Positions 18,322-27,406 of a stretch of 64,000 nucleotides of DNA are shown piece after piece (positions within the stretch are counted from its first letter, which is position 1; each line of letters opens with the position of its first letter). Position numbers and translations under genes: made by a program. Under the pieces are notes generated by a model that was not told the origin of the DNA, made no database searches, and saw nothing but the letters and a program-made list of their open reading frames with translations. The stretch comes from Oscillospiraceae bacterium. Its GTDB lineage: Bacteria; Bacillota; Clostridia; Oscillospirales; Oscillospiraceae. The stretch is from assembly GCA_017461585.1 (NCBI GenBank), contig JAFTYM010000037.1, positions 62,001 to 126,000 on the forward strand, written 5' to 3'.

Positions 18322-20183
18322 TGATCAAGACTTTTGAACAGTTTGAAGTTAAATGCAGAGAATGTTCCGATAAGCTGGCTGCTAAGTTTAACGGTTCCAA
18401 CGGCATGCGCGCTGTTGTTCTCTGCGGTGGTACAGGATGTCTCTCTTCCAACTCTGCTGAGATCAGAGAGAAAATTGAGAGCCTTATCGTTGAAAAGGGT
18501 CTTACAGATAAAGTTACAGTTAACATGGTTGGCTGCTTTGGTTACTGCTCTCAGGGTCCCTTCGTAAAGATATACCCCGAAGATACACTCTACAGACTCG
18601 TAACACTTGATGACGTTGATGAAATCGTAGAGAAGGATCTCATGAACGGTGAAGTTGTTGAAAGACTGCTCTTCGTTGATGAAAACGGCAACAAGGTCAA
18701 GACACAGGACGACCTTAACTTCTACAAGAAGCAGATGCGTATCGCTCTCCACGGCTGCGGCTCCATTGACCCCGAGAACATCGAGGAAGCACTTGGTGCA
18801 GGCGGCTTCCAGGGTCTTGCCCGCGCTCTTAAGATGGAGAGAGCAGACGTTATTAAGGAGATGCTTGACTCCGGTCTCAGAGGCCGCGGCGGTGCAGGCT
18901 TCCCCACAGGCCGTAAGTGGCAGTTTGCTTTCGCACAGCCCGACGGCGACAAGTATGTTGTATGTAACGGTGACGAGGGTGACCCCGGCGCATTCATGGA
19001 TCGCTCTATTCTCGAAGGCAACCCCCTTGCAGTTATCGAGGGTATGATGATCGCAGGTTACGCAATCGGCGCTCAGACAGGCTGCTTCTACGTTCGTGCT
19101 GAGTATCCCACAGCTATCAAGAGACTGAGAATCGCTATCAAGCAGGCTGAAGAGCTTGGCCTCCTCGGCGACAACATCCTCGGCACAGGCTTTAACTTCC
19201 GCGTACAGATCCGTCTCGGCGCAGGCGCATTCGTTTGCGGTGAGGAAACAGCTCTCCTCAACTCAATCGAGGGTAAGCGCGGTATGCCCAGACCCAGACC
19301 TCCCTTCCCTGCAGTTAAGGGTCTTTGGGACAGCCCCACAATCGTTAACAACGTTGAGACACTTGCTACTGTTCCTTACATTCTCCGTGAAGGCGCTGCA
19401 AAGTTTGCATCCGTCGGTACTGAGAAGTCCACAGGTACAAAGGTATTCGCTCTCGGCGGTAAGGTAAATAACGTTGGTCTTGTTGAAGTTCCCATGGGTA
19501 CAACACTCCGCGAGCTGATCTACGACATCGGCGGCGGCATCCAGGGCGGCAAGAAGTTCAAGGCTATCCAGACAGGTGGTCCCTCCGGCGGCTGCCTTAC
19601 AGAGGCTGACCTTGATGCTGAGATCGACTTTGACAACCTGGTAGCACGCGGCTCCATGATGGGCTCCGGCGGTGCTATCGTTATGGACGAAGACAACTGC
19701 ATGGTAGACGTTGCCAAGTTCTACATGGAGTTTATCTGCGACGAGTCCTGCGGTAAGTGTTCTCCCTGCCGTATCGGTACAAAGCGCATGCTCGAGATCC
19801 TCGAGAGAATCACAGAGGGTAAGGGCACAATGAAGGATCTGGCTGACCTTGAGCACCTTGCACAGGACATCAAGGCTGGAGCTCTGTGCGCTCTCGGCCA
19901 GACAGCAGCAAACCCCGTTCTCTCCACAATGAAGTCCTTCCGTGATGAGTACCTTGCTCACGTTATTGACAAGAAGTGCCCCTCCGGTGTATGCAAGAAC
20001 CTGATGCAGTACGTCATCAATCCCGACCTCTGTAAGAAGTGCTCTCTGTGTGCTCGCAACTGCCCTGTTGAAGCTATCACAGGTGAAGTTAAGGTTACAC
20101 CTTTCGAGATCGACCAGACAAAGTGCATCAAGTGCGGTATGTGCGCATCCGCATGTAAGTTCAAGGCAATCGAGAAGAAATAA
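18321..20183 (+). CDS. hydB: [FeFe] hydrogenase subunit HydB (NuoF-like flavoprotein)
   Basis: 620 residues. Domains in order: thioredoxin-like [2Fe-2S] with CGGTGC and CFGYC; NADH/FMN-binding NuoF core with RGRGGAGFPTGRKW, CNGDEGDPGAFMDRS and CGEETALLNSIEG; an SLBB region; the NuoF [4Fe-4S] motif CGKCSPCRIGTKRM; and a C-terminal 2[4Fe-4S] ferredoxin domain (CKKCSLCARNCP, CIKCGMCASACK). This architecture matches the bifurcating HydB of Thermotoga and clostridia, where FMN links NADH, ferredoxin and the H-cluster. Fourteen bases separate it from hydA. Confidence 0.93.
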   Translation: MIKTFEQFEVKCRECSDKLAAKFNGSNGMRAVVLCGGTGCLSSNSAEIREKIESLIVEKGLTDKVTVNMVGCFGYCSQGPFVKIYPEDTLYRLVTLDDVDEIVEKDLMNGEVVERLLFVDENGNKVKTQDDLNFYKKQMRIALHGCGSIDPENIEEALGAGGFQGLARALKMERADVIKEMLDSGLRGRGGAGFPTGRKWQFAFAQPDGDKYVVCNGDEGDPGAFMDRSILEGNPLAVIEGMMIAGYAIGAQTGCFYVRAEYPTAIKRLRIAIKQAEELGLLGDNILGTGFNFRVQIRLGAGAFVCGEETALLNSIEGKRGMPRPRPPFPAVKGLWDSPTIVNNVETLATVPYILREGAAKFASVGTEKSTGTKVFALGGKVNNVGLVEVPMGTTLRELIYDIGGGIQGGKKFKAIQTGGPSGGCLTEADLDAEIDFDNLVARGSMMGSGGAIVMDEDNCMVDVAKFYMEFICDESCGKCSPCRIGTKRMLEILERITEGKGTMKDLADLEHLAQDIKAGALCALGQTAANPVLSTMKSFRDEYLAHVIDKKCPSGVCKNLMQYVINPDLCKKCSLCARNCPVEAITGEVKVTPFEIDQTKCIKCGMCASACKFKAIEKK

Positions 20184-20197
20184 GGAGGACTTCAAAA

Positions 20198-21964
20198 ATG
20201 GCATTGATTAACATTAAAATTGAAGGAGTCCCTTACCAGGTAGAGGACGGTATCACCATTCTCGAGGCTGCAAGACAGTGCGGCTATGAGATTCCTTCTC
20301 TCTGTAATTTTAACCATGGCGAATGCAACAGAGGTTCCTGCCGTGTATGCCTTGTAGAGGCTACAGGCGCAAGAGGTCTGGTTGCTTCCTGTGTATACCC
20401 TGTAAACGAAGGTATGGAGGTAACAATCTCCTCCAGCAAGGCTGTTTTTGCGCGCCGTGCAGCTGTTGAGCTCCTGCTCTCCAACCACGCCGTAAACTGC
20501 CAGGCTTGCCACAAGAACGACAAGTGTGAGCTTCTGCACATCGCAAAGATCACAAACGTTCGTGAAGACATGTTCAAGGGCGAGAAGACACCTACAACAG
20601 TAGACGTGCTCAACCCCGCTATCACAAGAGACACATCCAAGTGCGTACTCTGCGGCAGATGTATCGAGAGATGTAAGAATGCTCACGGTCTCTCCGTTCT
20701 CGGTTACCAGAACCGTGGCTTCGCTACAATCGTAGGCCCCGCAGAGAACAGAAACTTCAATGATTCTCCCTGCATCATGTGCGGTCAGTGCGTATCCGTT
20801 TGTCCTACAGGCGCTCTTATGGAGCACAGCGAAGTTACAAGAGTTGACAAGGCATTTGAGGCCGGTAAGTACGTTGTTGTACAGACAGCTCCTGCTGTTC
20901 GTGCAGCTCTCGGTGAAGAGTTCGGCATGAAGATCGGCACACCTGTAACAGGTAAGATGGTTGCTGCTCTCCGTCGTCTCGGCTTCAAGAAGGTATTTGA
21001 TACCAACTTTGCTGCCGACCTTACAATCATGGAAGAGGCTACTGAGCTTGTTGAAAGAATCAAGAACGGTGGCCAGCTGCCCATGATCACATCCTGCTCT
21101 CCCGGTTGGGTCAACTACGCTGAGTACTACTACGGAGACCTTCTCGGTCACGTTTCTTCCTGCAAGTCTCCTCACGAGATGATGGGTGCTATCTTAAAGC
21201 ACTACTATGCAAAGAAGATCGGCGTAAAGCCTGAGGATATGTTCGTTGTCTCCATCATGCCCTGTACAGCCAAGAAGTATGAGAAGACTCGTGAACAGCT
21301 GGTAACAGAAGGCCTTGCAGACGTTGATGCAGTTCTCACAACACGTGAGCTCGCTCGTCTTATCAAGAGAAGCGGTATCAACTTCAACAAGCTGGCTGAC
21401 GAAGAGTTTGACAACGACATCGTTGGTGAGTACACAGGCGCAGGTGTTATCTTCGGCGTAACAGGCGGCGTTATGGAAGCTGCTCTCAGAAGCGCAGGCT
21501 ACATCATCACAGGTAAGGAATTCGAGACAATCGAGTACACTGCTGTTCGTGGTTTCGAGGGCATCAAGGAAGCTTCTGTTGACATCGACGGTCTCACAGT
21601 TAACGTTGCTGTTGCACACGGCATGAAGAATGCTAAGGTCCTCCTTGACCAGATCAAGGCAGGCGAGAGCAAGTATCACTTCATCGAGATCATGGGTTGT
21701 CCCGGCGGCTGCGTAAACGGCGGCGGTCAGCCTTATGTTCGTGAGTGCTTCCTCCCCAACGAGGATCTTGACATCATGGATACATACGTACAGAAGCGCG
21801 CAGGCGCTCTCTACTCTGAGGACGAGAGACAGACACTCAGATTCTCTCACAGAAATCCCCAGGTTCAGGCTCTGTACAAGGATCTCCTTGATCATCCCGG
21901 TTCTCACGTTTCCCACGAGCTGCTTCACACATCTTACGAAGCACGTGAGAGATTCAACGACTAA
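20198..21964 (+). CDS. hydA: [FeFe] hydrogenase catalytic subunit HydA
   Basis: 588 residues. Domains: [2Fe-2S] (CNFNHGECNRGSCRVC), the His-Cys [4Fe-4S] (HAVNCQACHKNDKC), two [4Fe-4S] (CVLCGRCIERC, CIMCGQCVSVCP), then the H-cluster domain with TSCSPGW, MPCTAKKYE and EIMGCPGGCVNGGGQP. It reduces protons or oxidises H2 within HydABC, confurcating NADH and reduced ferredoxin. It lacks the extra C-terminal [2Fe-2S] domain seen in some homologues. The L1 motif has Ser where the commonest form has a second Cys (TSCCPxW). Maturases HydEFG are not in the window. A terminator follows. Confidence 0.94.
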   Translation: MALINIKIEGVPYQVEDGITILEAARQCGYEIPSLCNFNHGECNRGSCRVCLVEATGARGLVASCVYPVNEGMEVTISSSKAVFARRAAVELLLSNHAVNCQACHKNDKCELLHIAKITNVREDMFKGEKTPTTVDVLNPAITRDTSKCVLCGRCIERCKNAHGLSVLGYQNRGFATIVGPAENRNFNDSPCIMCGQCVSVCPTGALMEHSEVTRVDKAFEAGKYVVVQTAPAVRAALGEEFGMKIGTPVTGKMVAALRRLGFKKVFDTNFAADLTIMEEATELVERIKNGGQLPMITSCSPGWVNYAEYYYGDLLGHVSSCKSPHEMMGAILKHYYAKKIGVKPEDMFVVSIMPCTAKKYEKTREQLVTEGLADVDAVLTTRELARLIKRSGINFNKLADEEFDNDIVGEYTGAGVIFGVTGGVMEAALRSAGYIITGKEFETIEYTAVRGFEGIKEASVDIDGLTVNVAVAHGMKNAKVLLDQIKAGESKYHFIEIMGCPGGCVNGGGQPYVRECFLPNEDLDIMDTYVQKRAGALYSEDERQTLRFSHRNPQVQALYKDLLDHPGSHVSHELLHTSYEARERFND

Positions 21965-21975
21965 TCTAAGCACAA

Positions 21976-22012
21976 TAAAAATCCCGTTCGAGAAATCGAA
22001 CGGGATTTTTTG
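21976..22012 (+). terminator. Intrinsic terminator of hydCBA
   Basis: AAAAATCCCGTTCG / CGAACGGGATTTTT, 14-bp perfect stem with a six-base loop and T run. Confidence 0.9.
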
Positions 22013-22086
22013 CATAAATCAGTAATATAAAATTTGTGCAATATACAGATATTGAGCTTTGCTGCAGAAAACATAAATGCTGTTTC

Positions 22087-22115
22087 TTGTGTGTGGCGTG
22101 AATTTATGAGATAAT
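22087..22115 (+). promoter_or_regulatory. Promoter of the short-chain dehydrogenase gene
   Basis: TTGTGT, 17 bases, GATAAT; about 30 bases upstream of the start codon. Confidence 0.45.
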
Positions 22116-22144
22116 TTGACAAAATACTGCACAGGAGGAGAAAT

Positions 22145-22960
22145 ATGGGCGTTTATGTTGTTACAGGCGGTACAAAAGGTATCGGCGAGAAAACCGTTGA
22201 ACTGCTGAAAAATGCAGGTGAAGAAGTTGTAAATGTTGACATTGCCGGCGGCGATATCAATGCCGATATTGGCTCAAAAGAGGGCAGAAGAAAGGTGATC
22301 GATGAGCTCCATGCCCGCTATCCCGACGGTATAGACGGACTTGTGGCAAATGCAGGTATTGCTTCACACAAAAAGTTTTCCAGAGTTCTCGCGGTAAATT
22401 ACTTCGGTCCCATTGAGATAATCACAGGGCTTTATGATCTGCTTTTGAAAAAGGGCGGCAACTGCGTCATAACGGTTTCGGGCTCTGTTGCTTATCTTCC
22501 CAACAACAAATACAGAGTGGATGAGCTTCTTGTAAACTGCGGAGACGAGGAGCGCATCGGAGAGCTTGTGGATACTTTTGACCCCGTCGCAGTTGACAAT
22601 ACCATCTACGGCTCAACAAAGTCTGCCCTTATAAGATGGATGAAAAGGACTGCGCCTGCATGGGCGGTGAACGGTGTGAATTTAAATGCTGTAGCACCCG
22701 GCGGTGTAAGAACCTCTATCATGGAGGGGCAGAAGTTTATGGCGCCCGATCCTGAGTTTATTTTAGCTCTGCCCACGCCTACGACATATAAAGAGCACCG
22801 CATGATGGAACCCATTGAGATAGCACGCACTCTTGTGTTTATGGTAAGTCCAAATTCCAAGGGAATATGCGGTGAGGTCATTTACTGCGACACAGGTACG
22901 GCAAGTATACTGACGGGCGATAAGCCGTTTTTATTTAATGAAGCTCCCTTTGTGAGATAA
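22145..22960 (+). CDS. Short-chain dehydrogenase/reductase (3-alpha-hydroxysteroid dehydrogenase/carbonyl reductase-like)
   Basis: 271 residues, classical SDR fold: cofactor loop TGGTKGIG, NAG in LVANAGIAS, catalytic Ser in VSGSVAYLP, and the catalytic pair in YGSTK. The N-terminus followed by short acidic 'VDIAGGDINADI' and the insert between the Ser and Tyr recall the 3-alpha-HSD/carbonyl reductase subgroup, but the substrate cannot be assigned. The Asp after beta-2 (NVDI) favours NAD(H). It is a single-gene unit with its own promoter and a shared bidirectional terminator. Confidence 0.8.
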   Translation: MGVYVVTGGTKGIGEKTVELLKNAGEEVVNVDIAGGDINADIGSKEGRRKVIDELHARYPDGIDGLVANAGIASHKKFSRVLAVNYFGPIEIITGLYDLLLKKGGNCVITVSGSVAYLPNNKYRVDELLVNCGDEERIGELVDTFDPVAVDNTIYGSTKSALIRWMKRTAPAWAVNGVNLNAVAPGGVRTSIMEGQKFMAPDPEFILALPTPTTYKEHRMMEPIEIARTLVFMVSPNSKGICGEVIYCDTGTASILTGDKPFLFNEAPFVR

Positions 22961-22964
22961 AAAG

Positions 22965-23010
22965 AAACTCCGATGCATTAGGGTACACCCTTTATTGCAT
23001 CGGAGTTTTT
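22965..23010. terminator. Bidirectional terminator between convergent genes
   Basis: AAACTCCGATGCA / TGCATCGGAGTTT with A-rich and T-rich flanks serves both the SDR gene (plus) and the membrane protein gene (minus). Confidence 0.8.
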
Positions 23011-23011
23011 A

Positions 23012-23818
23012 TTATTCTTCAACCGTTTTTCTTTTCTTCTTCTTTTTCTTCTCACGCTTAATGAGGTTTTTGATAAACACGGGAAGAGTGGGGAGAAGTA
23101 TCAGTATTATCGCGATGTAGAGCAGCATGCGGCTAACTGTGAGCTGAGGTCCTGCCAGAGATGCGGGAGCGCAGATAAGAGCCAAAAGTGAAGTGAAGAT
23201 TACGTTGAACACCTGATCTTTACCGGATGCGCTGCCTGCCATGGCTATAAGGTACAGGGCGCAGGCGCCAAGGGCCAGACACTCATAAGAGTATTCAGGC
23301 AAAATGGGATTTGCCATGTTTGCATAGAATATCTCGCCCAACTGGAGACAGAAATATAAGGGGGAGAAAATACCGACAATACCTGTTATATTTCTTGTCT
23401 TGCCCTTGTAGATAAGCACAGATACGATCACATGGGAAACTGCGAAAAGAATCGCCAGCGGAAGGGCGATTGCGTTATGGTTTTTGATTATCTCAGGGTA
23501 TGTGGGGTAAGAGAGAACAGCATGGACAAGGATGAGCACGGCTGCGATTATCTGCATCAGCAGACTAATTCCGCTGTGTTTTGAGGACATGCTCTTAAAA
23601 ACGTCTTTTTCAGAGTCTTTTTTTCTGCCGATGAGATATGCTGCTATAAATGACACCGCGATAGCTGCGATGGCAGCTGCGGATAAAAGCGTTGACAGAG
23701 CACCACCGGAGGGGAGTCCGTCCGCACCGTAGTTTCCTGCGTTTAAAAAGCGCAGCACGGCTATAATAACACCTGCACCTATGGCAGATGCAGTCAAAAT
23801 AGTTCCTTTTCTTTGCAT
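23012..23818 (-). CDS. Polytopic membrane protein of unknown function
   Basis: 268 residues with about eight hydrophobic segments (first at about 8-28, last at about 232-252) and a very basic, low-complexity C-terminal tail (KREKKKKKKRKTVEE) that should face the cytoplasm. I do not recognise a family. It is divergent from the SpoIID-like gene, sharing a 90-base gap, and convergent with the SDR gene. Confidence 0.65.
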   Translation of the reverse strand: MQRKGTILTASAIGAGVIIAVLRFLNAGNYGADGLPSGGALSTLLSAAAIAAIAVSFIAAYLIGRKKDSEKDVFKSMSSKHSGISLLMQIIAAVLILVHAVLSYPTYPEIIKNHNAIALPLAILFAVSHVIVSVLIYKGKTRNITGIVGIFSPLYFCLQLGEIFYANMANPILPEYSYECLALGACALYLIAMAGSASGKDQVFNVIFTSLLALICAPASLAGPQLTVSRMLLYIAIILILLPTLPVFIKNLIKREKKKKKKRKTVEE

Positions 23819-23908
23819 ATAGAAGATCCTGCCAGAATAAATTTATTGATAGATATTCATTGTACATCAGATGGGACAAACCGTCAATCTGGTTTATTGG
23901 AGGTGCAA

Positions 23909-24898
23909 ATGAAAAATAAGATAATTATTGCGACGCTGGCTGTTCTGTTTGCTGTGTTTGCACCTGTGATTTTTACAGACAGAAATGAGAAAGCGCCTGT
24001 GGAAAATCACACGGACGAAGCTTCTGACAGAACGGAAGAGACAGAGGATATTCTTGAGATAAGCGTTCTCATGGGAGATAAAAGCGTAAAAATGGACATC
24101 GAGGAGTACCTGGTGGGAGTAGTGGCAGGGGAGATGCCCGTGAGCTTTGAGGATGAGGCCATAAAGGCGCAGGCTGTCGCTGCGCGAACGTACACGCTCT
24201 ATAAGCTTTGGGTGGAGCAGTCGGCAAATCATGATGAAACTGTCTGCACCGATGCTGCCTGCTGCAAAGCCTATGCAGACGAGGCTTCGCTGAGAGAAAA
24301 ATGGGGCGATGATTATGACGGCAATATTACAAAGATACGCGCCCTTGTGTGGAGTACTCAGGGAGTGTACATGGTGTATGAAAACGAGCCTGTGCTGGCT
24401 GTTTTTCACTCGTCTTCGTCGGGAAAAACGGAAAACAGCGGCAACGTGTGGAATAAGGATGTGCCCTATCTTGCGTCTGTAGAGTCTCCCGAGAGCAGCG
24501 AAAATGTTAAAAACTACATCTCTGTAAAAGAGATCGAGTATGACGATTTTAAAATGCGCTTTCTGAAAGAGTACCCCGAAGCCGAGTTTTCTGAAAACAG
24601 GGAGGAGTGGATAACAGATATAGTATACTCAGACAGCGGCAGGATAAACTCTGTACGCATCGGCGGAGTTACCGTAAGGGGTACAAAGCTGAGAGCGCTG
24701 TATGAGCTGCGCTCAACGGCAGTTACTGTTGAGGCAGGAGAGAAGAGCATAAAATTCACCGTCACAGGCTACGGACACGGTGTCGGCATGAGCCAGTACG
24801 GCGCAAACACAATGGCGCAGGAGGGAAGTACTTGGCAGGAAATTTTGAAGTGGTATTACACGGGGATAGATTTTGCCACACTTTTGGGAACAATATAG
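23909..24898 (+). CDS. spoIID: SpoIID-like lytic transglycosylase
   Basis: 329 residues. A single N-terminal membrane anchor (IIIATLAVLFAVFAPVIF), then the SpoIID domain: EEYLVGVVAGEMP, containing the catalytic Glu of the family, AIKAQAVAARTYTLYKL, and the C-terminal GYGHGVGMSQYGANTMA. SpoIID cleaves glycan strands during spore engulfment. The start at 23909 has GGAGG six bases upstream. Paralogues (LytB/SpoIID-like) also occur outside sporulation, so this is a hint of an endospore-forming ancestry rather than proof. Confidence 0.85.
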   Translation: MKNKIIIATLAVLFAVFAPVIFTDRNEKAPVENHTDEASDRTEETEDILEISVLMGDKSVKMDIEEYLVGVVAGEMPVSFEDEAIKAQAVAARTYTLYKLWVEQSANHDETVCTDAACCKAYADEASLREKWGDDYDGNITKIRALVWSTQGVYMVYENEPVLAVFHSSSSGKTENSGNVWNKDVPYLASVESPESSENVKNYISVKEIEYDDFKMRFLKEYPEAEFSENREEWITDIVYSDSGRINSVRIGGVTVRGTKLRALYELRSTAVTVEAGEKSIKFTVTGYGHGVGMSQYGANTMAQEGSTWQEILKWYYTGIDFATLLGTI

Positions 24899-24919
24899 GC
24901 TGAATCTGTTTATTCGGTG

Positions 24920-24947
24920 TTGTGTTTTTTCTGCATTGATGTACAAT
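24920..24947 (+). promoter_or_regulatory. Promoter of the malic enzyme gene
   Basis: TTGTGT, 16 bases, TACAAT, 37 bases before the GTG start. Confidence 0.45.
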
Positions 24948-24983
24948 AGATAAGTAATTTTTTGTGAAAGAGATGAAGAGAGA

Positions 24984-26156
24984 GTGGATTATTCAAAAGA
25001 GGCATTAAGGCTTCACAAATTATGGGGCGGAAAGATAGATTACCGCCCGAAAATGGAGATAAATAATAAGGATGACCTGTCCGTTTGCTACACTCCCGGT
25101 GTGGCTGCGCCCTGCCTTGAAATCCATAAAGACAGGGAAAAGGTGTGGGAGCTGACAGGAAGAAAGAACCTTGTCGCCGTTGTGACGGACGGAACGGCGG
25201 TTTTGGGTCTTGGAAATATCGGCCCTGAGGCAGGACTTCCCGTTATGGAGGGCAAGTGTGTTCTTTTCAAGGCTTTCGGTGATGTGGATGCTGTGCCTCT
25301 GTGCATAAATTCCACGGATGTGGATGAGATAGTAAACACGGTTGCGCTGCTCTCAAAGAGCTTCGGCGGTATAAATCTTGAGGATATTGCCGCTCCCCGA
25401 TGCTTTGAGATTGAGCGGAAGCTGAAAGAGAGATGCGATATTCCCGTGTTCCACGATGACCAGCACGGCACGGCTATAGTCGTTCTGGCTGCGCTTTTAA
25501 ATGCCCTTAAAGTCACAAACCGCAAAATTGAGGATGCGAAGGTCGTTGTCTGCGGAGCTGGCTCTGCAGGAATTGCCATCGTGCGCCTTCTTCTAAAGCG
25601 CGGACTTCACCATGTTATCATGTACGACAAAAATGGCGCAGTATGCGAGGGCGCACCATGGATGAACGAGGCGCAGCGCGAAATGGCGCTTATAACAAAC
25701 AGGGAGAAAAAGCAGGGAACACTCTCTGAAATTATGCAGGGAGCGGATGTGTTCATCGGCGTTTCGGGACCCAACCTTGTAAGCGCTGATATGGTGCGCG
25801 GCATGGCGAAGGATCCCATTCTGTTTCCCATGGCAAACCCTGTGCCTGAGATAAGCTACGAAGATGCAAAGAGCGCAGGTGCTGCCGTTGTTGGTACAGG
25901 CAGAAGCGACTATCCTAACCAGATAAACAATGTTCTCGCGTTCCCCGGAGTTTTCCGCGGTGCGCTTGATGTGAGAGCGATGGACATTAACGACGAAATG
26001 AAGATCGCCGCGGCTGATGCGCTGGCAGAGCTTGCATCTGAGGATTTAAGCGCAGATTATATAATTCCCGCAGCATTTGATGTTCGTGTGGGTAAGGCTG
26101 TTGCGAAAGCTGTAGCCGAGGCTGCACAATCAAGCGGCTGCGCAAGAATTTTATAA
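24984..26156 (+). CDS. NAD-type malic enzyme (malate dehydrogenase, decarboxylating)
   Basis: 390 residues: YTPGVAAPC, GTAVLGLGNIGP, metal-binding region with DIAAPRCFEIE and HDDQHGTAIVVLAALLNAL, then a Rossmann fold with VVCGAGSAGIAIV and FPMANPVPEIS. It converts malate to pyruvate and CO2 with reduction of NAD(P). The short bacterial form without a phosphotransacetylase tail is seen. The start is GTG at 24984. It is a single gene between spoIID and metF. Confidence 0.93.
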   Translation: MDYSKEALRLHKLWGGKIDYRPKMEINNKDDLSVCYTPGVAAPCLEIHKDREKVWELTGRKNLVAVVTDGTAVLGLGNIGPEAGLPVMEGKCVLFKAFGDVDAVPLCINSTDVDEIVNTVALLSKSFGGINLEDIAAPRCFEIERKLKERCDIPVFHDDQHGTAIVVLAALLNALKVTNRKIEDAKVVVCGAGSAGIAIVRLLLKRGLHHVIMYDKNGAVCEGAPWMNEAQREMALITNREKKQGTLSEIMQGADVFIGVSGPNLVSADMVRGMAKDPILFPMANPVPEISYEDAKSAGAAVVGTGRSDYPNQINNVLAFPGVFRGALDVRAMDINDEMKIAAADALAELASEDLSADYIIPAAFDVRVGKAVAKAVAEAAQSSGCARIL

Positions 26157-26240
26157 TAAACGTTCTTTATTTTGTTTTGCGTTTCTGCTACAATACAAAT
26201 AAGATTTCTAAAACATTTACAATAAAGGAGAACAAAAGCT

Positions 26241-27170
26241 ATGAAGATGTCTGAAATTATGAAAAAGAGAATGGCATTTTCCTTTGAGGTATTTCCTCCC
26301 AAGACAGATGTGGGTATGGAAAAGCTGGTTGGCGAAAACGGAGTTTTGGATAAGCTCTACGGTTTAAATCCCGACTATATCTCCTGTACATACGGTGCAT
26401 GCGACACAAACGTAGGTAAGAACCTTGAGGTTTTAAAGGCTGTTAAGGATGCCGGAAAATGCACTCCCGTAACACACTTTACCTGCATCGGCAACACAAA
26501 AGAGGGAATAAAAGAGCAGCTTCAGACATATCTCGATAACGGCATTGACCATATGCTTGCACTTCGCGGTGACCTGCCCTACGGCTGGACAGGTACAGGC
26601 GGAGACCTCCGCTATGCAACTGAGCTTGTTAAGTTTGTAAGAGATGAGTTCGGTGACAAGTTCTGCATTGCCGTTGCAGGCTCTCCCGAAGGTCACATCG
26701 CATGCCGCAGTTTAGAGGCTGACATCTCCTTCTTAAAGCAGAAGCAGGATGAGGGCGCAGACTTCATCATGACACAGCTCTGCTGGGATATGGATCAGTT
26801 CAGAAGATGGATGGATGCTATCAGAAAAGCAGGAATCACTCTTCCTGTTGACGTCGGCATCATGCCTGTTCTGTCCATTGACTCCACGATCAACATGGCT
26901 CTGTCAAGAAACGGATGCGTAATGCCCAGAGCCCTGTCCGAGATTATCTCCAAGCATTGGATATTCCCAAATCCCTTCGCTCCCAATGAGTCTGAAGAGT
27001 CCATTGCTCAGAAGAAGGAAGACTTCATGAAGGCAGGTCTTGAGTACACAGTAAAGCTTATCGACGAGTACCGCGTATGCGGCATTTCAGGCATCCATCT
27101 TTACGCTCTCAACAAGTACGAAAATGTTGCAAAGCTTGTTGAAATGTCGGGAATTAAGGACATTATTTAG
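26241..27170 (+). CDS. metF: Methylenetetrahydrofolate reductase
   Basis: 309 residues: FSFEVFPPKTDVG with the catalytic Glu, CIGNTKEGIKEQL, MLALRGDLPYG, and AGSPEGHIACRS, DFIMTQLCWD. It is an FAD-dependent TIM barrel reducing methylene-THF to methyl-THF. GGAG lies 12 bases before ATG. In acetogens MetF works with MetV or RnfC2; neither is adjacent, so a role in methionine synthesis is as likely. It sits just upstream of fhs-fchA-folD but is separated by its own gap and the riboswitch promoter. Confidence 0.92.
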   Translation: MKMSEIMKKRMAFSFEVFPPKTDVGMEKLVGENGVLDKLYGLNPDYISCTYGACDTNVGKNLEVLKAVKDAGKCTPVTHFTCIGNTKEGIKEQLQTYLDNGIDHMLALRGDLPYGWTGTGGDLRYATELVKFVRDEFGDKFCIAVAGSPEGHIACRSLEADISFLKQKQDEGADFIMTQLCWDMDQFRRWMDAIRKAGITLPVDVGIMPVLSIDSTINMALSRNGCVMPRALSEIISKHWIFPNPFAPNESEESIAQKKEDFMKAGLEYTVKLIDEYRVCGISGIHLYALNKYENVAKLVEMSGIKDII

Positions 27171-27206
27171 CTTTTTATAAATATCTTTTTGATTAGATTT
27201 TAACAA

Positions 27207-27235
27207 TTGACATAGTTTTTGCGTTAAGCTATAAT
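27207..27235 (+). promoter_or_regulatory. Consensus promoter of the fhs transcript
   Basis: TTGACA, 17 bases, TATAAT: a perfect sigma-A promoter directly upstream of the riboswitch; start near 27242. Confidence 0.85.
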
Positions 27236-27240
27236 TTAAG

Positions 27241-27353
27241 AGACTTCTGTATGACTGACGGATTTCGCGGAGCACCGCGGGGGAATACAGATGTAATTTT
27301 AAGCCGACCGTCTGGGCAATTCAGTTCTAATAGGAGCTGAATTGCCCTTTTTT
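27241..27353 (+). ncRNA. ZTP (pfl) riboswitch with intrinsic terminator
   Basis: The leader contains GACTGACGG, a CGCGGAGCACCGCGGGGGAA block and, after a variable linker, CCGACCGTCTGGGCA (27304-27318), close to the pfl consensus CCGCCTGGGCA. The last conserved GGGC also begins an 11-bp terminator stem (27314-27324 with 27337-27347) followed by T6, so ligand-bound aptamer and terminator are mutually exclusive. Known: this class senses ZTP/ZMP, which accumulates when 10-formyl-THF is short, and switches on one-carbon genes. Location 54 bases before fhs matches that role. Confidence 0.9.
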
Positions 27354-27406
27354 CTTTCTCGGAAAAAGGGCAAGCAACTAAGAATTTTTATGGAGGTATT
27401 TGAATC

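Noticed and set aside
19263-20204. Long antisense frame (313 residues) opposite hydB
   Set aside because: It mirrors a gene with very biased codons, has a Cys/Leu-rich composition with no motif, and no ribosome site. The same holds for antisense frames opposite hydA (20192-21175), the OYE gene (36001-36957 and 37153-38100) and fhs (28166-28948).
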